From assembly GCA_947579605.1 (NCBI GenBank), contig OX388312.1:27861313-27925312 (forward strand): 64,000 nucleotides of DNA, in the 5' to 3' direction. Positions 45,481-57,389 of the stretch are shown one piece after another. How positions within the stretch are numbered: the stretch's first letter is position 1; each line of letters starts with the position of its first letter. The stretch is from Athripsodes cinereus (Eukaryota; Arthropoda; Insecta; Trichoptera; Leptoceridae). The notes under the pieces are model-generated. The model saw only the letters and a list, made by a program, of their open reading frames with translations. It was not told the origin of the DNA and ran no database searches. The position numbers and the translations under genes are program-made.

Positions 45481-46452
45481 TTCGCACATACCTATATCAA
45501 ATCATTATATTATTACGTCATTTGTGGAGGGGTAGCCAACAGACTATTAACTGCAAGTAATAAACATAACATTTATCCTATCCGTGTCATATCTTTATAT
45601 AGGTAAATTTGCAAATTAATAGCAGAGATTCATAAAAAGCGTAAAATATATTAAGGAAACAAAGAATTACATATACTTATGTTAAATAGGGTAGATTATC
45701 AATTATATTATGAACCACTCCAGATTAATCATTCCACTTGATTTTCATTCACCGATAGTTAACCTATTTGAATAGGTATAATATTAACTAGGTAGGTATG
45801 TTGTTATATGATACACATACATATGTGAATTTTCTTTACTTCTAGTAAGTTAAATCCAGTCCCCGACATCCAATTGTGTCAAAAATCATAAAATAGGGTA
45901 TATTATTTTCAAATATAAGTAAAAGTTAATCCAAATGTTTGCTTAAGGCATAAATATAAATATACATAGGTACTTACAAATATACCTACACTTTTCATTC
46001 ACGAATGCTACATGCTATTGAACGCGTGCTTTCAAGCACATCTTTTGTCAATGGTTATTATAATAATAATAACATTTACTTTGATGTGTGATTTGTGCAC
46101 ACAATGGAATATCTAGTACTTACACAAGAAAGCACACTTTCATTACCTACATTTTATTGTTCAATCATTCTATATTATGATTTATTATAATTATTACAAA
46201 TACATATTATTATATGTGATTATATTCTTACAAATCAATAGAGAAATTGTTTCAATGTTAATAATCATAATATGACGTAAAACCTGGGGAGAATAATGAG
46301 ACAATTAAAGGTAAAAAGGCGAAAATGTAGTTCTATGCTGATTTCATTAAGAATGATCTAAAAATATATCTGATCAAATGTGCTTTGGTGAATGTTACTA
46401 ACGTAGCGAAATGTACAATAGAGAAATAATTTTGCGAGTAGATCTAATGATA

Positions 46453-47005
46453 TAATAATAATAATAATAAACTTTATTGTACAAATTTAATTTGTTTAGA
46501 AACTTTATTTATTTACAAACTTTATATTATTTATTTTTAAATACTTTATTTATTTACAAACTTTATTCTTTATTCGGTAACTCCGAAATCTTTAATAAAT
46601 AATTTACAAAAATTAGATTTACCGGTTAATTTGTACATTAAAATTCAAAAATCTATTATAATAAACACTTGTAATATTGTAAAAAAGTTTCTAAACACAG
46701 ATATTTCAGGCACAATGCTGGTATTTTGATCCCGCGTTTTGAGCCTAATCCTTTGATATCCTGTATATCTGGATAGGTGAATTTTTCCCGGCATTAGACT
46801 GTTAAGTTTTTGTGTGATCATGACTGATCATATGGAGACTTATCTGGTTGTACAATGCTGAGAAGTGTGGATGGCAATTCTGCCGCCGCGTTAAAAAAAA
46901 AACAAAATATTTAAACAAAAAGAATGAGATTAGGTACAACATGGTATATACAAATATTTTGCACAATGGGCGAGTTTATCGCAGGGACGCGATATCTTCC
47001 AACTA
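46453..47005 (-). repeat. LINE 3' tail, interrupted
   Basis: The microsatellite ATAATAATAATAATAAACTT at 46453 and the body GCACAATGGGCGAGTTTATC, GACGCGATATCTTCC at 46958-47000 are the two sides of the tail described at 2738. In between is extra AT-rich sequence with direct repeats of ACTTTATTTATTTACAA (46500-46565). Confidence 0.45.
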
Positions 47006-47174
47006 ACCCAAATATAATATGTAATTTAAATAAAAGAAACAATAGAATAACCATTTTATTGTACACTGCGTATGCATTTTGATTCCTTTGTTACTTTTGC
47101 CTTATTTTTTGCACTGTGAAGAAAGCTTATTTTTTATACTTTTACCGTAAATAATGTCCCATACATAATATTAT

Positions 47175-47345
47175 TACAGGCACCCAGGCCTACTCATCAT
47201 CGACACAAAGGGCAAAATAGAAAGCAGAAATAGTAGAGACAACTATGGCACGTAGGATTAAAGAAACTAGCAGGAAATAGAGAGCAATGGAGAAGAAAAT
47301 CCAAAATTATTGAAGACCTATCCAATGAATTATATAACTCACATA
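47175..47345 (+). pseudogene. RTE-like LINE fragment
   Basis: CAGGCACCCAGGCCTACTCA, then AGGATTAAAGAAACTAGCAG, GAAATAGAGAGCAATGGAGA and AGACCTATCCAATGAATTAT correspond to the last third of the 11106-11632 element (RHPGLLIA..., LKRLAENRDEWRRK, DQSNGL), with deletions. Confidence 0.65.
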
Positions 47346-48196
47346 ATTATATCATTTATAGAAAATGCAGTGATGAACAATTACATGTAATATGTAGGTA
47401 TATTTAAAAAAAAACATATCATAATTAGTGACCTTGGCATACAAGTTTTTAAAATTCTTCTAGGTATAATCTTGTTGTAGATTGCGGATATCGAATAGAA
47501 AAATTAACATATTCTTCAATCAATCAAATTCATTGATACTTTGATTTGATAATATTAAACATATTATCAAGATTTATAAAATAATTGTAGATAACCCAAG
47601 TTTATCTGCTCACCGAATGACGCAAACAATTATTTTTCGAAATAATTAGCAAATTTTGACGTGTGAATTGATGGTGATTCGTTAAAAGAACGGTTTATGA
47701 ATGTACTACCTTCCTAATTTATACTAATTTCTCTAGAAAATCATAATTAAATTTATGTAAGACCATATCTTTTGCCTTTCAATTGGATATTTTACGTCGT
47801 TTTATCGTCGATTTGATATTCACCAGGTGTGCAAACGACTTATTTATCTCATCATTCAATTATAGCAAATAAGATAGATGGTTTGAAAAATCACTAACTC
47901 GTATTACAACTTATGTGACAAAAATATTATACTACCTATTAGTGATGTAACGAATATTCGTATTCGCATATTTCAAAGTATTCGCATTCGCATTCGCAAA
48001 AAATATGCGAATGTTTTGCGAATATTATTTCGGTAATAAAGTATCGGATATTTGGTAAAAGTACCGGATACTTACCCGGTACATTTTAGAAAGAGGTACT
48101 GCAAGAAAATATTCTCGAAGAAAACCGAGGAGTTTTGAAATATTTTAAATTCCTATACCATTTTGAAAATTCGGCGACGGGGGGGTAGAAATTTTA

Positions 48197-49090
48197 ATGA
48201 TTGAGCAATATTGCGTAGGTGAATGCTTCCATGACTCAAAATACCTACTCTACGCTGACGACATGAAAATTTTCAACGAAATAATCAACGAACGAGACTG
48301 CCTAAAGCTTCAATCAGACCTTGACAGACTAAACACATACTGCTTACAGAATAAATTAGATATCAATATTACCAAATGCTTAAATATTTCTTTCACTCGG
48401 AACAAAGTACCCATAAAATACGATTACAAAATACAAAACGAGACGATCAAACAAACTGACAAAATCCGCGACCTGGGAGTCATTTTAGATCATAAAATGG
48501 TACTAGATCACCATATAAACACAATTATCAATAAAGCTAACAAGATGTTAGGGTTTACAATGCGAACCTGTAAACCATTTGAAAACTCATCTTCAGTTAA
48601 AATTGTATACTACGCGTACGTAAGGAGCGTTCTAGAATTTGCATCTTCTATTTGGTCTCCTCATTACTTAACATATATTTCGAGACTTGAACGAGTTCAA
48701 AATCGGTTTCTTAAACATCTGAACTACAGGGCCCGTGTTCATTTTGATGACTATACTGACTCCGCAGCCTACCATAATATGCTTACACTAAAGACAAGAC
48801 GAACTTTAACAGACATGAGACTATTATATGACATAGTACACAACAACATCGACTCTCAGTACATGACTTCCACAATCAAACTTCGAACACCACAAAGACA
48901 AACAAGAACACACACGTTATTCCATGTTAACACATTTCAAACAAACTATGGCAGGAACACTATTTTTAACAGAATTTACGAAACTTACAACACATCCTTC
49001 AACGACATAGACATATTTCAAGCAAGTAAAAACACTTTTATAAAATCAGTCAATGCAATATTGAGGACGCAAATCAGTACACAGCTTTAG
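48197..49090 (+). CDS. LINE reverse transcriptase C-terminal part, 5'-truncated
   Basis: The open frame has 297 codons. The first six residues (MIEQYC) come from the MITE into which the LINE inserted, so the ATG is borrowed; the LINE itself begins near residue 6. YADD (19-22) is reverse-transcriptase motif C. The fingers and motifs A and B are lost, so it cannot be active. Then KLDINITKCLNISF (about 53-66), RDLGVILDHKM, and the conserved thumb stretch YVRSVLEFASSIWSPHY (about 140-157) with LERVQNRFLKHLNYR. The length downstream of YADD and the lack of an RNase H domain fit the Jockey/CR1 group. The uninterrupted frame means the insertion is recent. Confidence 0.85.
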   Translation: MIEQYCVGECFHDSKYLLYADDMKIFNEIINERDCLKLQSDLDRLNTYCLQNKLDINITKCLNISFTRNKVPIKYDYKIQNETIKQTDKIRDLGVILDHKMVLDHHINTIINKANKMLGFTMRTCKPFENSSSVKIVYYAYVRSVLEFASSIWSPHYLTYISRLERVQNRFLKHLNYRARVHFDDYTDSAAYHNMLTLKTRRTLTDMRLLYDIVHNNIDSQYMTSTIKLRTPQRQTRTHTLFHVNTFQTNYGRNTIFNRIYETYNTSFNDIDIFQASKNTFIKSVNAILRTQISTQL

Positions 49091-49509
49091 AATAAAATAT
49101 AATATATCTTATATAAAATTAACATAAATAATTATTGTATGCATAGTACTAATTTTTGTAATTTACTTTTACTCAAGTTACTCAGATCTTTTAACAAAAT
49201 CATTCCCTTCCCTTTTCCTTTCCCCTCAATCCTAAAATGCTCACATGTAATTGAATTTATCTCATAGCTTTTCTTCTTTATTTTCATATTCTTAAACATG
49301 TACTTTTTTAAATATACATTTATCTTATAATCTTTCATCATAATTATTTTAATTACTGTTTTATATAATTTGTTTTTTAACTAACATTTTGTATTATATA
49401 ACTTAAGTTGTAATTGGCTTTAATTTTGCACTATTATTTTTTCGTTTATTATGTTATATAAGCTGTAACTTTAAGTTTGAAATAAATAAATAAAAAAAAA
49501 AAAAAAAAA
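48214..49509 (+). mobile_element. Jockey/CR1-group LINE insertion
   Basis: A 5'-truncated LINE with about 400 bp of AT-rich 3' UTR and an AATAAATAAATAAAA to poly(A) end at 49482-49510. AATATTG at 48207-48213 and again at 49510-49516 is a plausible target duplication. It is on the plus strand of the host MITE. The 69-codon frame at 49132-49341 (minus) is a shadow in the 3' UTR. Confidence 0.8.
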
Positions 49510-49557
49510 AATATTGTAGAATTAATTGTATCGGCATTTACTTTGTAACACTTCATT

Positions 49558-49613
49558 TTAAATTAACAAATAAAATAAAATAAATATTTATTTTATTTTA
49601 TTTGTTAATTTAA
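49558..49613. repeat. 56-bp perfect palindrome
   Basis: Arms of 28 bp with no spacer, centred between 49585 and 49586 (TAAAT|ATTTA). The outer arm is TTAAATTAACAAATAAAATA. It forms the right part of a roughly 100-bp insert in the MITE, bounded by AATATTGTAGAA at about 49510-49521 and 49613-49624. Confidence 0.9.
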
Positions 49614-49699
49614 TATTGTAGAAACCTAAGCAAGGCAATATTCGCTATTCGCATTCGCGAATATCCAAAATCACACATTCGTTACATCCCTACTACTTA

Positions 49700-51810
49700 T
49701 TAACATAATACTACTGAGATCTCTGTCATACTCGTGTAATCCCTGTATTATTTAATGTAATCTTTAACTTTTTTCTGTACTTTTGTTTCAAACTGAATTT
49801 CATGTGTAAGTAATTTTTCTTCTACTTTTCCCTCTTATAGTAGATCCAATTATATACATACTTATAGTATAGTGCAAAGAACTCCTGAGACACCGAACTT
49901 CAACTGTCATGCCACCACTTGGCTGGTCTTCCATTCTTCTATCGCTAATCGTCATCTTTTTTAATAAGACGTTTTATCGCCATCAAGATATTTTTTACAT
50001 CTTTAATTCAACGACGTGAAATTGTCTCATCCATCCATGTCTTTTTTTAAAGGAACAATGAGGATTACCCGAATTTTGAATGCATATACTATACTTGCTA
50101 TCCCACTTGAGTGAGATTTTGTGATGTTTGATGTCTATATATAAGAATTATTATTAGAATACAGAACATGTCCTGTCAAGATAAATAAGCAAATATATTA
50201 AAGTTCTACCATCTGATACTTATGTAATCCTAAAAGAAACGGCAAGGCAAAAAGAGATACGATCCTATTTACTCCAGCTATTAGTAATAGAATGACGGAT
50301 TTTTTTCTAAAAAATTTATGTGATTATTTGTCATAGAAAAACCCGCCTTGATTATAAATAATTTCAATAACTACCAATGAACATTAGGTAGATTTGAAGA
50401 AAAAATGTTTACACAAATTGTTAAGAATATTTGCCGGTTAAACATGTTCTTTGCCTATTTGAAGGTACAAAAGTGAATTTAAGATCGTCAGGTTTGACGG
50501 AGTTAGGTAAAAAATAATTTATAAAAAGTATGAAAATGTTTTCATAAAAAAACTGGTAGACAATTTTCGAGTTCGTAAGCTCAAAAATTAGTTTTAAAAA
50601 TGTCAAAGCTCTATATTTATCCAAAGCTCAAGTAAGTATATGAAATAAATAATTTAGTACACTTGTAAAATAAAGCGACCCCTGTGCATAGATTTATCGA
50701 AAACCTCTGCATCCTTGACCTTGGCTTCAATTTTTTTTTATTTTCCGATACAACATTGTAATGGCTTGAAGGTACTTGAAAATAAGAGTAAATACTTTTC
50801 TCAAAATATCGTTTTAATGGTTTGATACTAGACACTGTAAGAGATGTTTAGAATCAATTGTATATTTATTTATTGCATTTCTATCTTACACGATAAAAAT
50901 ATTATGATCAACTAATTTAGATATTGAATTTCAATCAGATAACTTTATTGTTTATAAGTAATAAGGTAGGTATATAGTGATTACCTCTAAAAAGCATCTG
51001 TCATCAATCAGTTTTGTTTACTTATGAATAGGAGGTCAAATCACATACAAGTAATATCCTAGCTCACTCGAATTGTAGTTGTCGAGTATTATGTACGTAT
51101 CAGTATTACGCCATATATTATATCTATCTATACAGTTTGAAACAGAAGTATAATGTGATTGAAATAATTAATTAGATGAACATTCATAAATTAATAATAA
51201 TACAATATTGTATGATATAACGACTTCATTATTACGGGACGCATAAAAATTCTATCTGTGTATGTCTTTTGCATGCTGTACTGATTTATGTATGTTATTT
51301 CAAGGACGCCTCGGTGTTGTTTTAATATTATTATTTTATATTCATTCCTATTGCCGTAAAAAAATGTTTGTTTAATTCATTTAAATTTTTATTTTTTGAT
51401 ATTTCGTACAAGAAATTTTCAGCGCAAATTTAAGTTGGATTTTGCCTTTTTTTAACATAATATAACAGTCTGCTTCGGATTGTAATTCAAATTCGTTTAT
51501 TTACTCAAATAAGCATATACAATCAAATACAGTTCAAATATCCATAATATGCTAAAAAAAACTAATTCCACTTTGCCACCTCACTAGGTTAAAGCCTGTG
51601 TCGAGGCTGACAGTACAATCAGTAATACATATATATGCAAGAAACAAATTTAGACAATATCATAATAAACAGATTAGATACAACGTGATTAGATACAACA
51701 CACCAATAGACTATAGAGATCAGAAAACATTAGTGTATAGATCAATAGCAATATTATAGTGAGAAATAAAAACTTGTTCGAGGATAGATAATAGATTGGT
51801 GCTGGAAATC
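49700..51810. other. AT-rich stretch, no gene seen
   Basis: Only a family A scrap (50085-50135) and a possible LINE 3' edge (51490-51620, TTTACTCAAATAAGCATATA, CACTAGGTTAAAGCCTGTGT) are visible. Confidence 0.4.
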
Positions 51811-51816
51811 AAATCG

Positions 51817-51945
51817 ATGCACATAATGTTTAAATTAAAATAGGCTGATTCGTATTGTAATGCACACAATGTTTAAATTAACATAGTCTGTTTAGGATTG
51901 TAATGCACATAATGTTTAAATTTACATAGTAATGCCAGATTCGGA
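51817..51945 (+). repeat. 43-bp minisatellite, three units
   Basis: Units start ATGCACATAATGTTTAAATT at 51817, 51860 and 51903, the first two spaced by TAGGCTGATTCGTATTGTA-like sequence. The last unit decays into AATGCCAGATTCGGATTGCA. Confidence 0.8.
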
Positions 51946-52429
51946 TTGCAATGCCAGTAGTACTTTTGGGACGTGATCGAAGATTTGTAGATAGTTAACG
52001 GATGAATCAAGTTCTTATAGAAATGATTAAGTACTAAAGACGCATTTAATTCGTACATACAAGTAGGTACCTACTGTCAAAATAGCTTAAAAGATTAATT
52101 TTATAACGGTATCTAATTTGAGTTATCTTTTGATGTTTGGTACTCTAAAAGATTTAGGGTCATAAAAAATATGTTTATCCATTTTTTAAACTGCCATATT
52201 ATAATCTATTGCGATTGGAATAACCAGTGAATCACTTTTAATGTAGTAAATCATATACTCGTATAAATCTTCAGTACCGAGGAAAAAAGAAGTTATTAGT
52301 GATCGAATAACATAATAAGGATTTTTTTTATTTGATACCATAAGGAAATAATATAGATATTTATTGTTTCGTAGAGCGCCCTACAAAGAATTGGTCTCCA
52401 ACTTTTTTCTTTATAAGATATGGATAGAC

Positions 52430-52715
52430 ATTTCACACAGATCGAGCTAGTCCCAAACTAGGATTGAATCTTGTATTATGGGTACTAACATGACGATACA
52501 CATATACAATGCACCAAACACATATACATACATGTAACACCCAGACAGAGGACAAATAACTTTATTTCTCGAATATTTCAGGAGTCCAAAGACTCCTATT
52601 TATCCATTTAGGACAATTTGAAAAAGGTCATTCTTCATTTTGCTCTGGCCGAGAATCGAACCCGGGACCTCGTGATTCAAAGCCAAGAACGTTACCTCTG
52701 CGCCACATATTATTG
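52430..52715 (-). mobile_element. SINE B with a 60-bp insertion
   Basis: It reads from the body end (TCACACAGATCGAGCTAGTC) through ACATGTAACACCCAGAC, a foreign GAGGACAAATAACTTTATTT to TCCTATTTATCCATTTA stretch, then AGGACAATTTGAAAAAGGTC, and the head with B box GAATCGAACCC. The CAGAC/AGGAC junction marks where the insert sits; its ends contain GAGTCCAAAGACTCC, a short palindrome. Confidence 0.7.
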
Positions 52716-53224
52716 GTTTAAGACAGAATTCGAACAAAGTTATCATGTATTAAAATATTATTTTGAATTTTGCTTTGTCACGTGTTTATTAATATAATAC
52801 TGTGATTATGCATAAAATAGGTAGGCAGTTACAATATAAAGGTAATTATTTATTATTATATATGTTAAACTGTATCGTGTATTTCTCACGTATTGCCAAA
52901 TGGGCAAATATTTCAAAGGACAAACATTATGCGATAGCAGTCACGTTTCAAAGTCTTAGGCACAAAGGCTCTTCTACATACTTAGGTACTCATTATTTAG
53001 GTATACCTTCAAAAAACCAATCAATAACAACGTTCAGGAGCAAGTTGAAGACATCGCTCTGCCAAAAATAGTTTCCCGCACCCTTGAAATGGATGCTCAA
53101 TTAAACGGCGCCAAATAAATTATCCGACACACATACATCCATTATGTTTTGTGCCCATTTTCTATGCTATAGGTACGTATTCGTGAAATTCAATCAAAAT
53201 TGAATATTTTGTTTCTATTCGTTT

Positions 53225-53335
53225 TATAAAACCCATTAATTTTTATTGGCATGGATATGGCAACCTGCATGTTTATTACATGCAGTTGGTCTACTGGTTA
53301 CCCCATATACGGAAAATATCGTGATGGTAGAAATA
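53225..53335 (+). mobile_element. Family A repeat, 3' half
   Basis: TTTTTATTGGCATGGATATG, CAACCTGCATGTTTATTACA, TGCAGTTGGTCTACTGGTTA, CCCCATATACGGAAAATATC, GTGATGGTAGAA. Confidence 0.6.
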
Positions 53336-53454
53336 ATAAGATAGAGATAAGTTTAAATCTCTTGTATGAAATTTTTAATGTAAAAGCAATTTACTGAGTG
53401 AATTTACGTTTAAAGCTTGTTTGAGATATAAGTAACTTCATTATCATTATGTTA

Positions 53455-53655
53455 TCTTCTGGGATCGCATTGGCCTTCAGCTGTAAAGATCCTTGTAAGA
53501 ATCGTCTTATTGTCAGTAATAATAATAATTATAAACAATATGATTTAAATGATTTCCAACTGTGTTGTGAATGAGATATTTGATTTGTGTATTGTGTATT
53601 CTTGAACATGTAAAAGGCTCACGCCGTGGATTGTGAAATAAAGAAATAAATATGC
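53455..53655 (+). repeat. Two LINE 3' tails in series
   Basis: The first, GGGATCGCATTGGCCTTCAG to CGTCTTATTGTCAG and (TAA)n, is the plus form of 16100-16200. The second, AACATGTAAAAGGCTCACGC, CGTGGATTGTG and AATAAAGAAATAAAT, is the AAAGGCT tail. The 89-codon frame at 52802-53071 upstream ends in SITTFRSKLKTSLCQK, reminiscent of CR1-like C-termini, but the match is too weak to call. Confidence 0.5.
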
Positions 53656-54243
53656 AACAAGCAAATTCAATTTTTTTCCAGCCAAACCACGTTCTTAGGT
53701 AAATATTTTTGTAATTTTATGAATCATAATTTTTTTGTAAGCCGTTTGCTGAATTACCTATAGGTATATTATTGAATTAGTTAAAAAAATTAGTTATGTA
53801 TTTCATATAAATGATGATTTAAGTCAACATGTCTATTTTTTTATTAATGTTATATATTGTTCATTTATATCCAACCAAAGACACTATTAAAACAGAATAC
53901 AATATTTTTAATAAATATATGTAAGTACCATTGACTTCAAGGTAGGTATGACAATATTATGTTTTATTACGAAAGGTATACTCGGGTTAAAGGAAATGTC
54001 GCAATGTGCAAAATAAATATATACCATTGTTAACGCATTGTTGTATTATGTAGATATATTTAAAATAATGAATGGTATAAAATTTTGCATATTCTGCAAT
54101 CAACAATGTCAACGTTTCGCAATGTTGCTTAAATACACTGCAATACACATTAGGAATAATACGTCAACTGTACAAACAAGTAGATAATGAAAAAAAGTTA
54201 TGAATATTATGATTCACTGCGGCTATGTTGATAATGACATCAG

Positions 54244-54433
54244 TGGGCCTAGTCAAAACACATTTTAGCGTTACGTTTTCGTTTCGTTTTCGTTCAAACG
54301 TGGACGACGTTGCGAGAACGCGTCAATTTTCGTAGCTACTTGTGTATTTTAGCTACGAAAAATGACGCGTTCTCGCAACGTCGTCCACGTTTGAACGAAA
54401 ACGTAACGCTAAAATGTGTTTTGACTAGGCCCA
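54244..54433. repeat. Foldback element, about 85-bp arms
   Basis: The arms start TGGGCCTAGTCAAAACACAT and end with its reverse. A 12-bp extra GTTTCGTTTTC repeat in the left arm is the main difference. The loop is CTTGTGTATTTT. CpG-rich arms (CGTGGACGACGTTGCGAGAA) contrast with the AT-rich surroundings. The 68-codon frame lies wholly in repeats. Confidence 0.88.
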
Positions 54434-54605
54434 CAGCAGGGTTACTCTTGACAAAATCTAAACACGATCTTAATCTTAATCATACGACGCGCGAAGTGAC
54501 TATTGGCCAAAAATAAGCGCATACCGATCGCGCGGTAGCGGTAGCGCGGTGTTTTTAATCATAGATGAAGATCGTATTTAGATTGTGTCAAGAGTAGCTC
54601 TGCAG
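54434..54605. mobile_element. TIR element, family T1, copy 2
   Basis: Starts CAGCAGGGTTACTCTTGACA and ends TGTCAAGAGTAGCTCTGCAG, inverted repeats of about 35 bp continuing through AATCTAAACACGATCTTAAT. The inner GCGCGGTAGCGGTAGCGCGG core is shared with 20981-21138. It begins where the foldback element ends. Confidence 0.75.
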
Positions 54606-54617
54606 TTTCAGTTTAAC

Positions 54618-55022
54618 GGTGTTCTCACGAGGCGAATATCGCCAGGAAACCAAAATATCATCAGCCATTTGAACCGTGTGAACAAATTGACAGTTAGTCT
54701 GAGACGATAAAAACAATATCGTCTCAAGTTGACCACCTTTCAACTTTTTTCATTAGTGGAACGATTCGCGCATTCGTAGTTGTGCGTGGCGTTTGTTGTT
54801 GGTTTGTAGCGTTTGTTTTCTAAATTAAAAGGTGCCTTATAACCTCTACTATAACATTTTCAACTTATAATAAACACTCCACGATCTTCATCTCGACGTC
54901 CGCCATTTTGAAAACAACGTCACAATCAAAGTGCATCTGACGGATTGAATCAGTGACGGTGGACTGTGTGAACACGTTTGTCAAGCGAAATTCCCTGACG
55001 ATATTCGCCTTGTGTGAACACC
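54618..55022. mobile_element. TIR element, family T4, 405 bp
   Basis: Starts GGTGTTCTCACGAGGCGAAT and ends ATTCGCCTTGTGTGAACACC, with a 24-bp inverted repeat reaching ATCG. The interior contains AACGACGT/ACGTCCGCCATTTTG-like CpG-rich parts unlike the flanks. No transposase frame, and the superfamily is undecided. A TTTAA on the left flank is not mirrored on the right. Confidence 0.75.
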
Positions 55023-55474
55023 ACATTATAGATCTGTGCAATTTATAAATAATTTAATAAACTCCTGTAATAATAATTACTTGAAATAATGATAATTATA
55101 AACAAAATAATTAACATCTACCGATCGTTATAATAAAAATATTCTCGTTATATTAATTTTCGTTCTTGACCTTGCGTTGTTATTATCCTGAAGGAAAAAT
55201 AACATACCTAACTACATAAATATTATTGGGTATTGCATAAAATTTTATTATAAGTAAGAATTGTTGGCCTATTAACCTACTTATTGCAAATAATCAGTAA
55301 CCTACAAACTGTAATTTCTTCTATCTTTTTTATTATAAAGCAATGCAAACGACAGCATTAAAGTAGAAATATTACCAATTTAACTATACAAATAAAATAA
55401 AAAAAACAACCCAAAACTTTTATATAATTATCACATAAGCAATTTCTACTTTTTTATATAAATGTATGATATAT

Positions 55475-55912
55475 GTCGGATGATTTCTTTGGCGCATCCA
55501 TCTGAAGGGCGCAGAAAACTATGTTGAAAGAGTGATGTCTTCAACTTGCTGCAGAACATTGTTTTTGATTGGTTTATACGTAGGTCTTGATGAAGTCGAT
55601 AATTGCATATATTATATTCAAGTACTCGAATCCTAGATTCTTAATCGTAATATTAATAACTTAAATTGATTCTGGTATAATATTTTACATCATTAACACC
55701 TTTAATAACACCGCAAGAAAATTGAACGCTATATACCTATGTAGGTGTTATGAGTATTTTCAAATTATATATTTATTTATTTATTTTATTCTTCTTGCAC
55801 ATCATCATTCATGTAACAGATAAAATAAAGCAATATACACAAGAAAAAATGTGATGATGTGCAGCGGCGAGATTATCACTATATAGTGATTTCTTCCATC
55901 TAACCACTAGTG
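55475..55912 (-). repeat. LINE 3' UTR scraps
   Basis: 55475-55545 (CGGATGATTTCTTTGGCGCA, TCCATCTGAAGGGCGCAG) resembles the L2-like 3' UTR at 17940. 55780-55912 (ATTTATTTATTTTATTCTTC, GTGCAGCGGCGAGATTATCA, GTGATTTCTTCCATCTAACC) resembles the tail family at 2738. Between them nothing is recognised. Confidence 0.4.
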
Positions 55913-55989
55913 ATTTCAACCATTTTTACTATACTATGGTTACTACATATATGATAGATATGCCAATAGTTATATATTGTATGTATACT

Positions 55990-56055
55990 AAATTTATTAC
56001 ATGTAAAAGGCTTCGGCCGTGAATATCTGAATAAATAAATAAATAAATAAATATT
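55990..56055 (+). repeat. LINE 3' tail (AAAGGCT type)
   Basis: TACATGTAAAAGGCTTCGGC, CGTGAATATCTG, (AATA)n. The sequence after it (TTATTCACTCAAATG) may start another insertion. Confidence 0.55.
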
Positions 56056-56059
56056 TATT

Positions 56060-57380
56060 CACTCAAATGTATTAAAAACCTTTTACAAATGTACAAATAG
56101 AAATAATACAATATAATTATTATTAAATACACAAAAGGAAAAACACAAAATGTTTTATAGTACTCGTACATCAAATTTATGAAAAGCAAAATGTATAAGA
56201 AAAATTAAAAACAAAAGGACAAAGTACCTCCACATCAGACACACCATATCATATCATAATCATATTCAACACAATAGAAAAATCAACACAATCAAAATGA
56301 AATCTACTATAGATTTTATATAGGTGATTTTTGTTAGAATGATTAGATAATGGATTTTGATAGTACCCCTCTATATTGATTCTATATTGATTCAAACTAA
56401 AATAAGAACGCTCCTTAATTTAATAATTAAGGTCACTTGAACTAAAATTCGTATTTTGTACGATATTTTAGAGTTTATAGAATACCAATGTGCACTAACT
56501 TAAATCGGAATGTTGCTATTTTAGTTAGTGCACACTAAAAATGAAATAGAATAGGGAGTAGTGTATTATTAGTTCAAGCAGAAAAGTTGTAATTTACGTA
56601 TCAAATTTTCCATGAATGATTTATAGTTTGAAATTAAAAAATAAATATCAATTTCTAACAATAATCTACAGAAATAATACAGGAATTAACCGTTAATAAT
56701 TTCTAAATTTCACTTCGATATTAAATCAATAAAAAATCATGATACGAGACGCCTAAAATGGCTCTAAATTACGAACTCATTGCATCTATTAAATCAAGTA
56801 ATATACATACCTACAATTAATCGGATTTCAAACAAAACTGGTATGGTTTAAGTATTTTTAAAATATTTATTGAATTCAGTTGAACGCAATAGTTATCATA
56901 TAGGCCATGAATAATTTGATCATATCATAAAAAAATAATTATTTATTACTTTAAATGATTTTATCCATTTTATTACCTTATTACTTTAGTAATTAATTAA
57001 AATAGGTAACATTTTGCGGATATAAAACTGCTTTTGACACAATGTCACTTTCCTGACGTTTAATGATAAATAATACTCCTTATTTCAGCTCTAACCATTT
57101 AAATAAAATAAAAATAACTAAGATCAAATAGATCATTCATAGTTCATTTTAAATAAGATCATTGATTTCAACCATTTCGGACGTTAAACATTTTGAAATC
57201 AGAGATAAAGCTTGCGATATAAACGATCTTATATGTTCAAATAAATCAGAAACTTTGATGAGTACCCTACTTTAAGAGATCACAATAAATACAAATGAAT
57301 TTCTCTAAAAGAAATCTAAAATTTCTGTTAATTAGAATAATTAACAAAAATATCTTCTGTAACAAACGCTCTTCATAATA
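56060..57380. other. AT-rich stretch, no gene seen
   Basis: The only structure noted is a short inverted repeat, GTGCACTAACTTAAA/TTTAGTTAGTGCAC, at about 56490-56535. Confidence 0.4.
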
Positions 57381-57389
57381 TGGTTTAGG

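Larger units (their letters stand above)
47940..49692. mobile_element. hAT-type MITE N1, copy 2, split by a LINE
   Basis: The termini TAGTGATGTAACGAATATTC and ATTCGTTACATCCCTA are flanked by CTACCTAT (47932-47939) and CTACTTAT (49693-49700), an 8-bp target duplication with one change. Outside the insertions the sequence aligns throughout with 8622-9016. The LINE (48214-49509) and a second short insert carrying a palindrome (about 49517-49620) sit in its middle. Confidence 0.85.
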
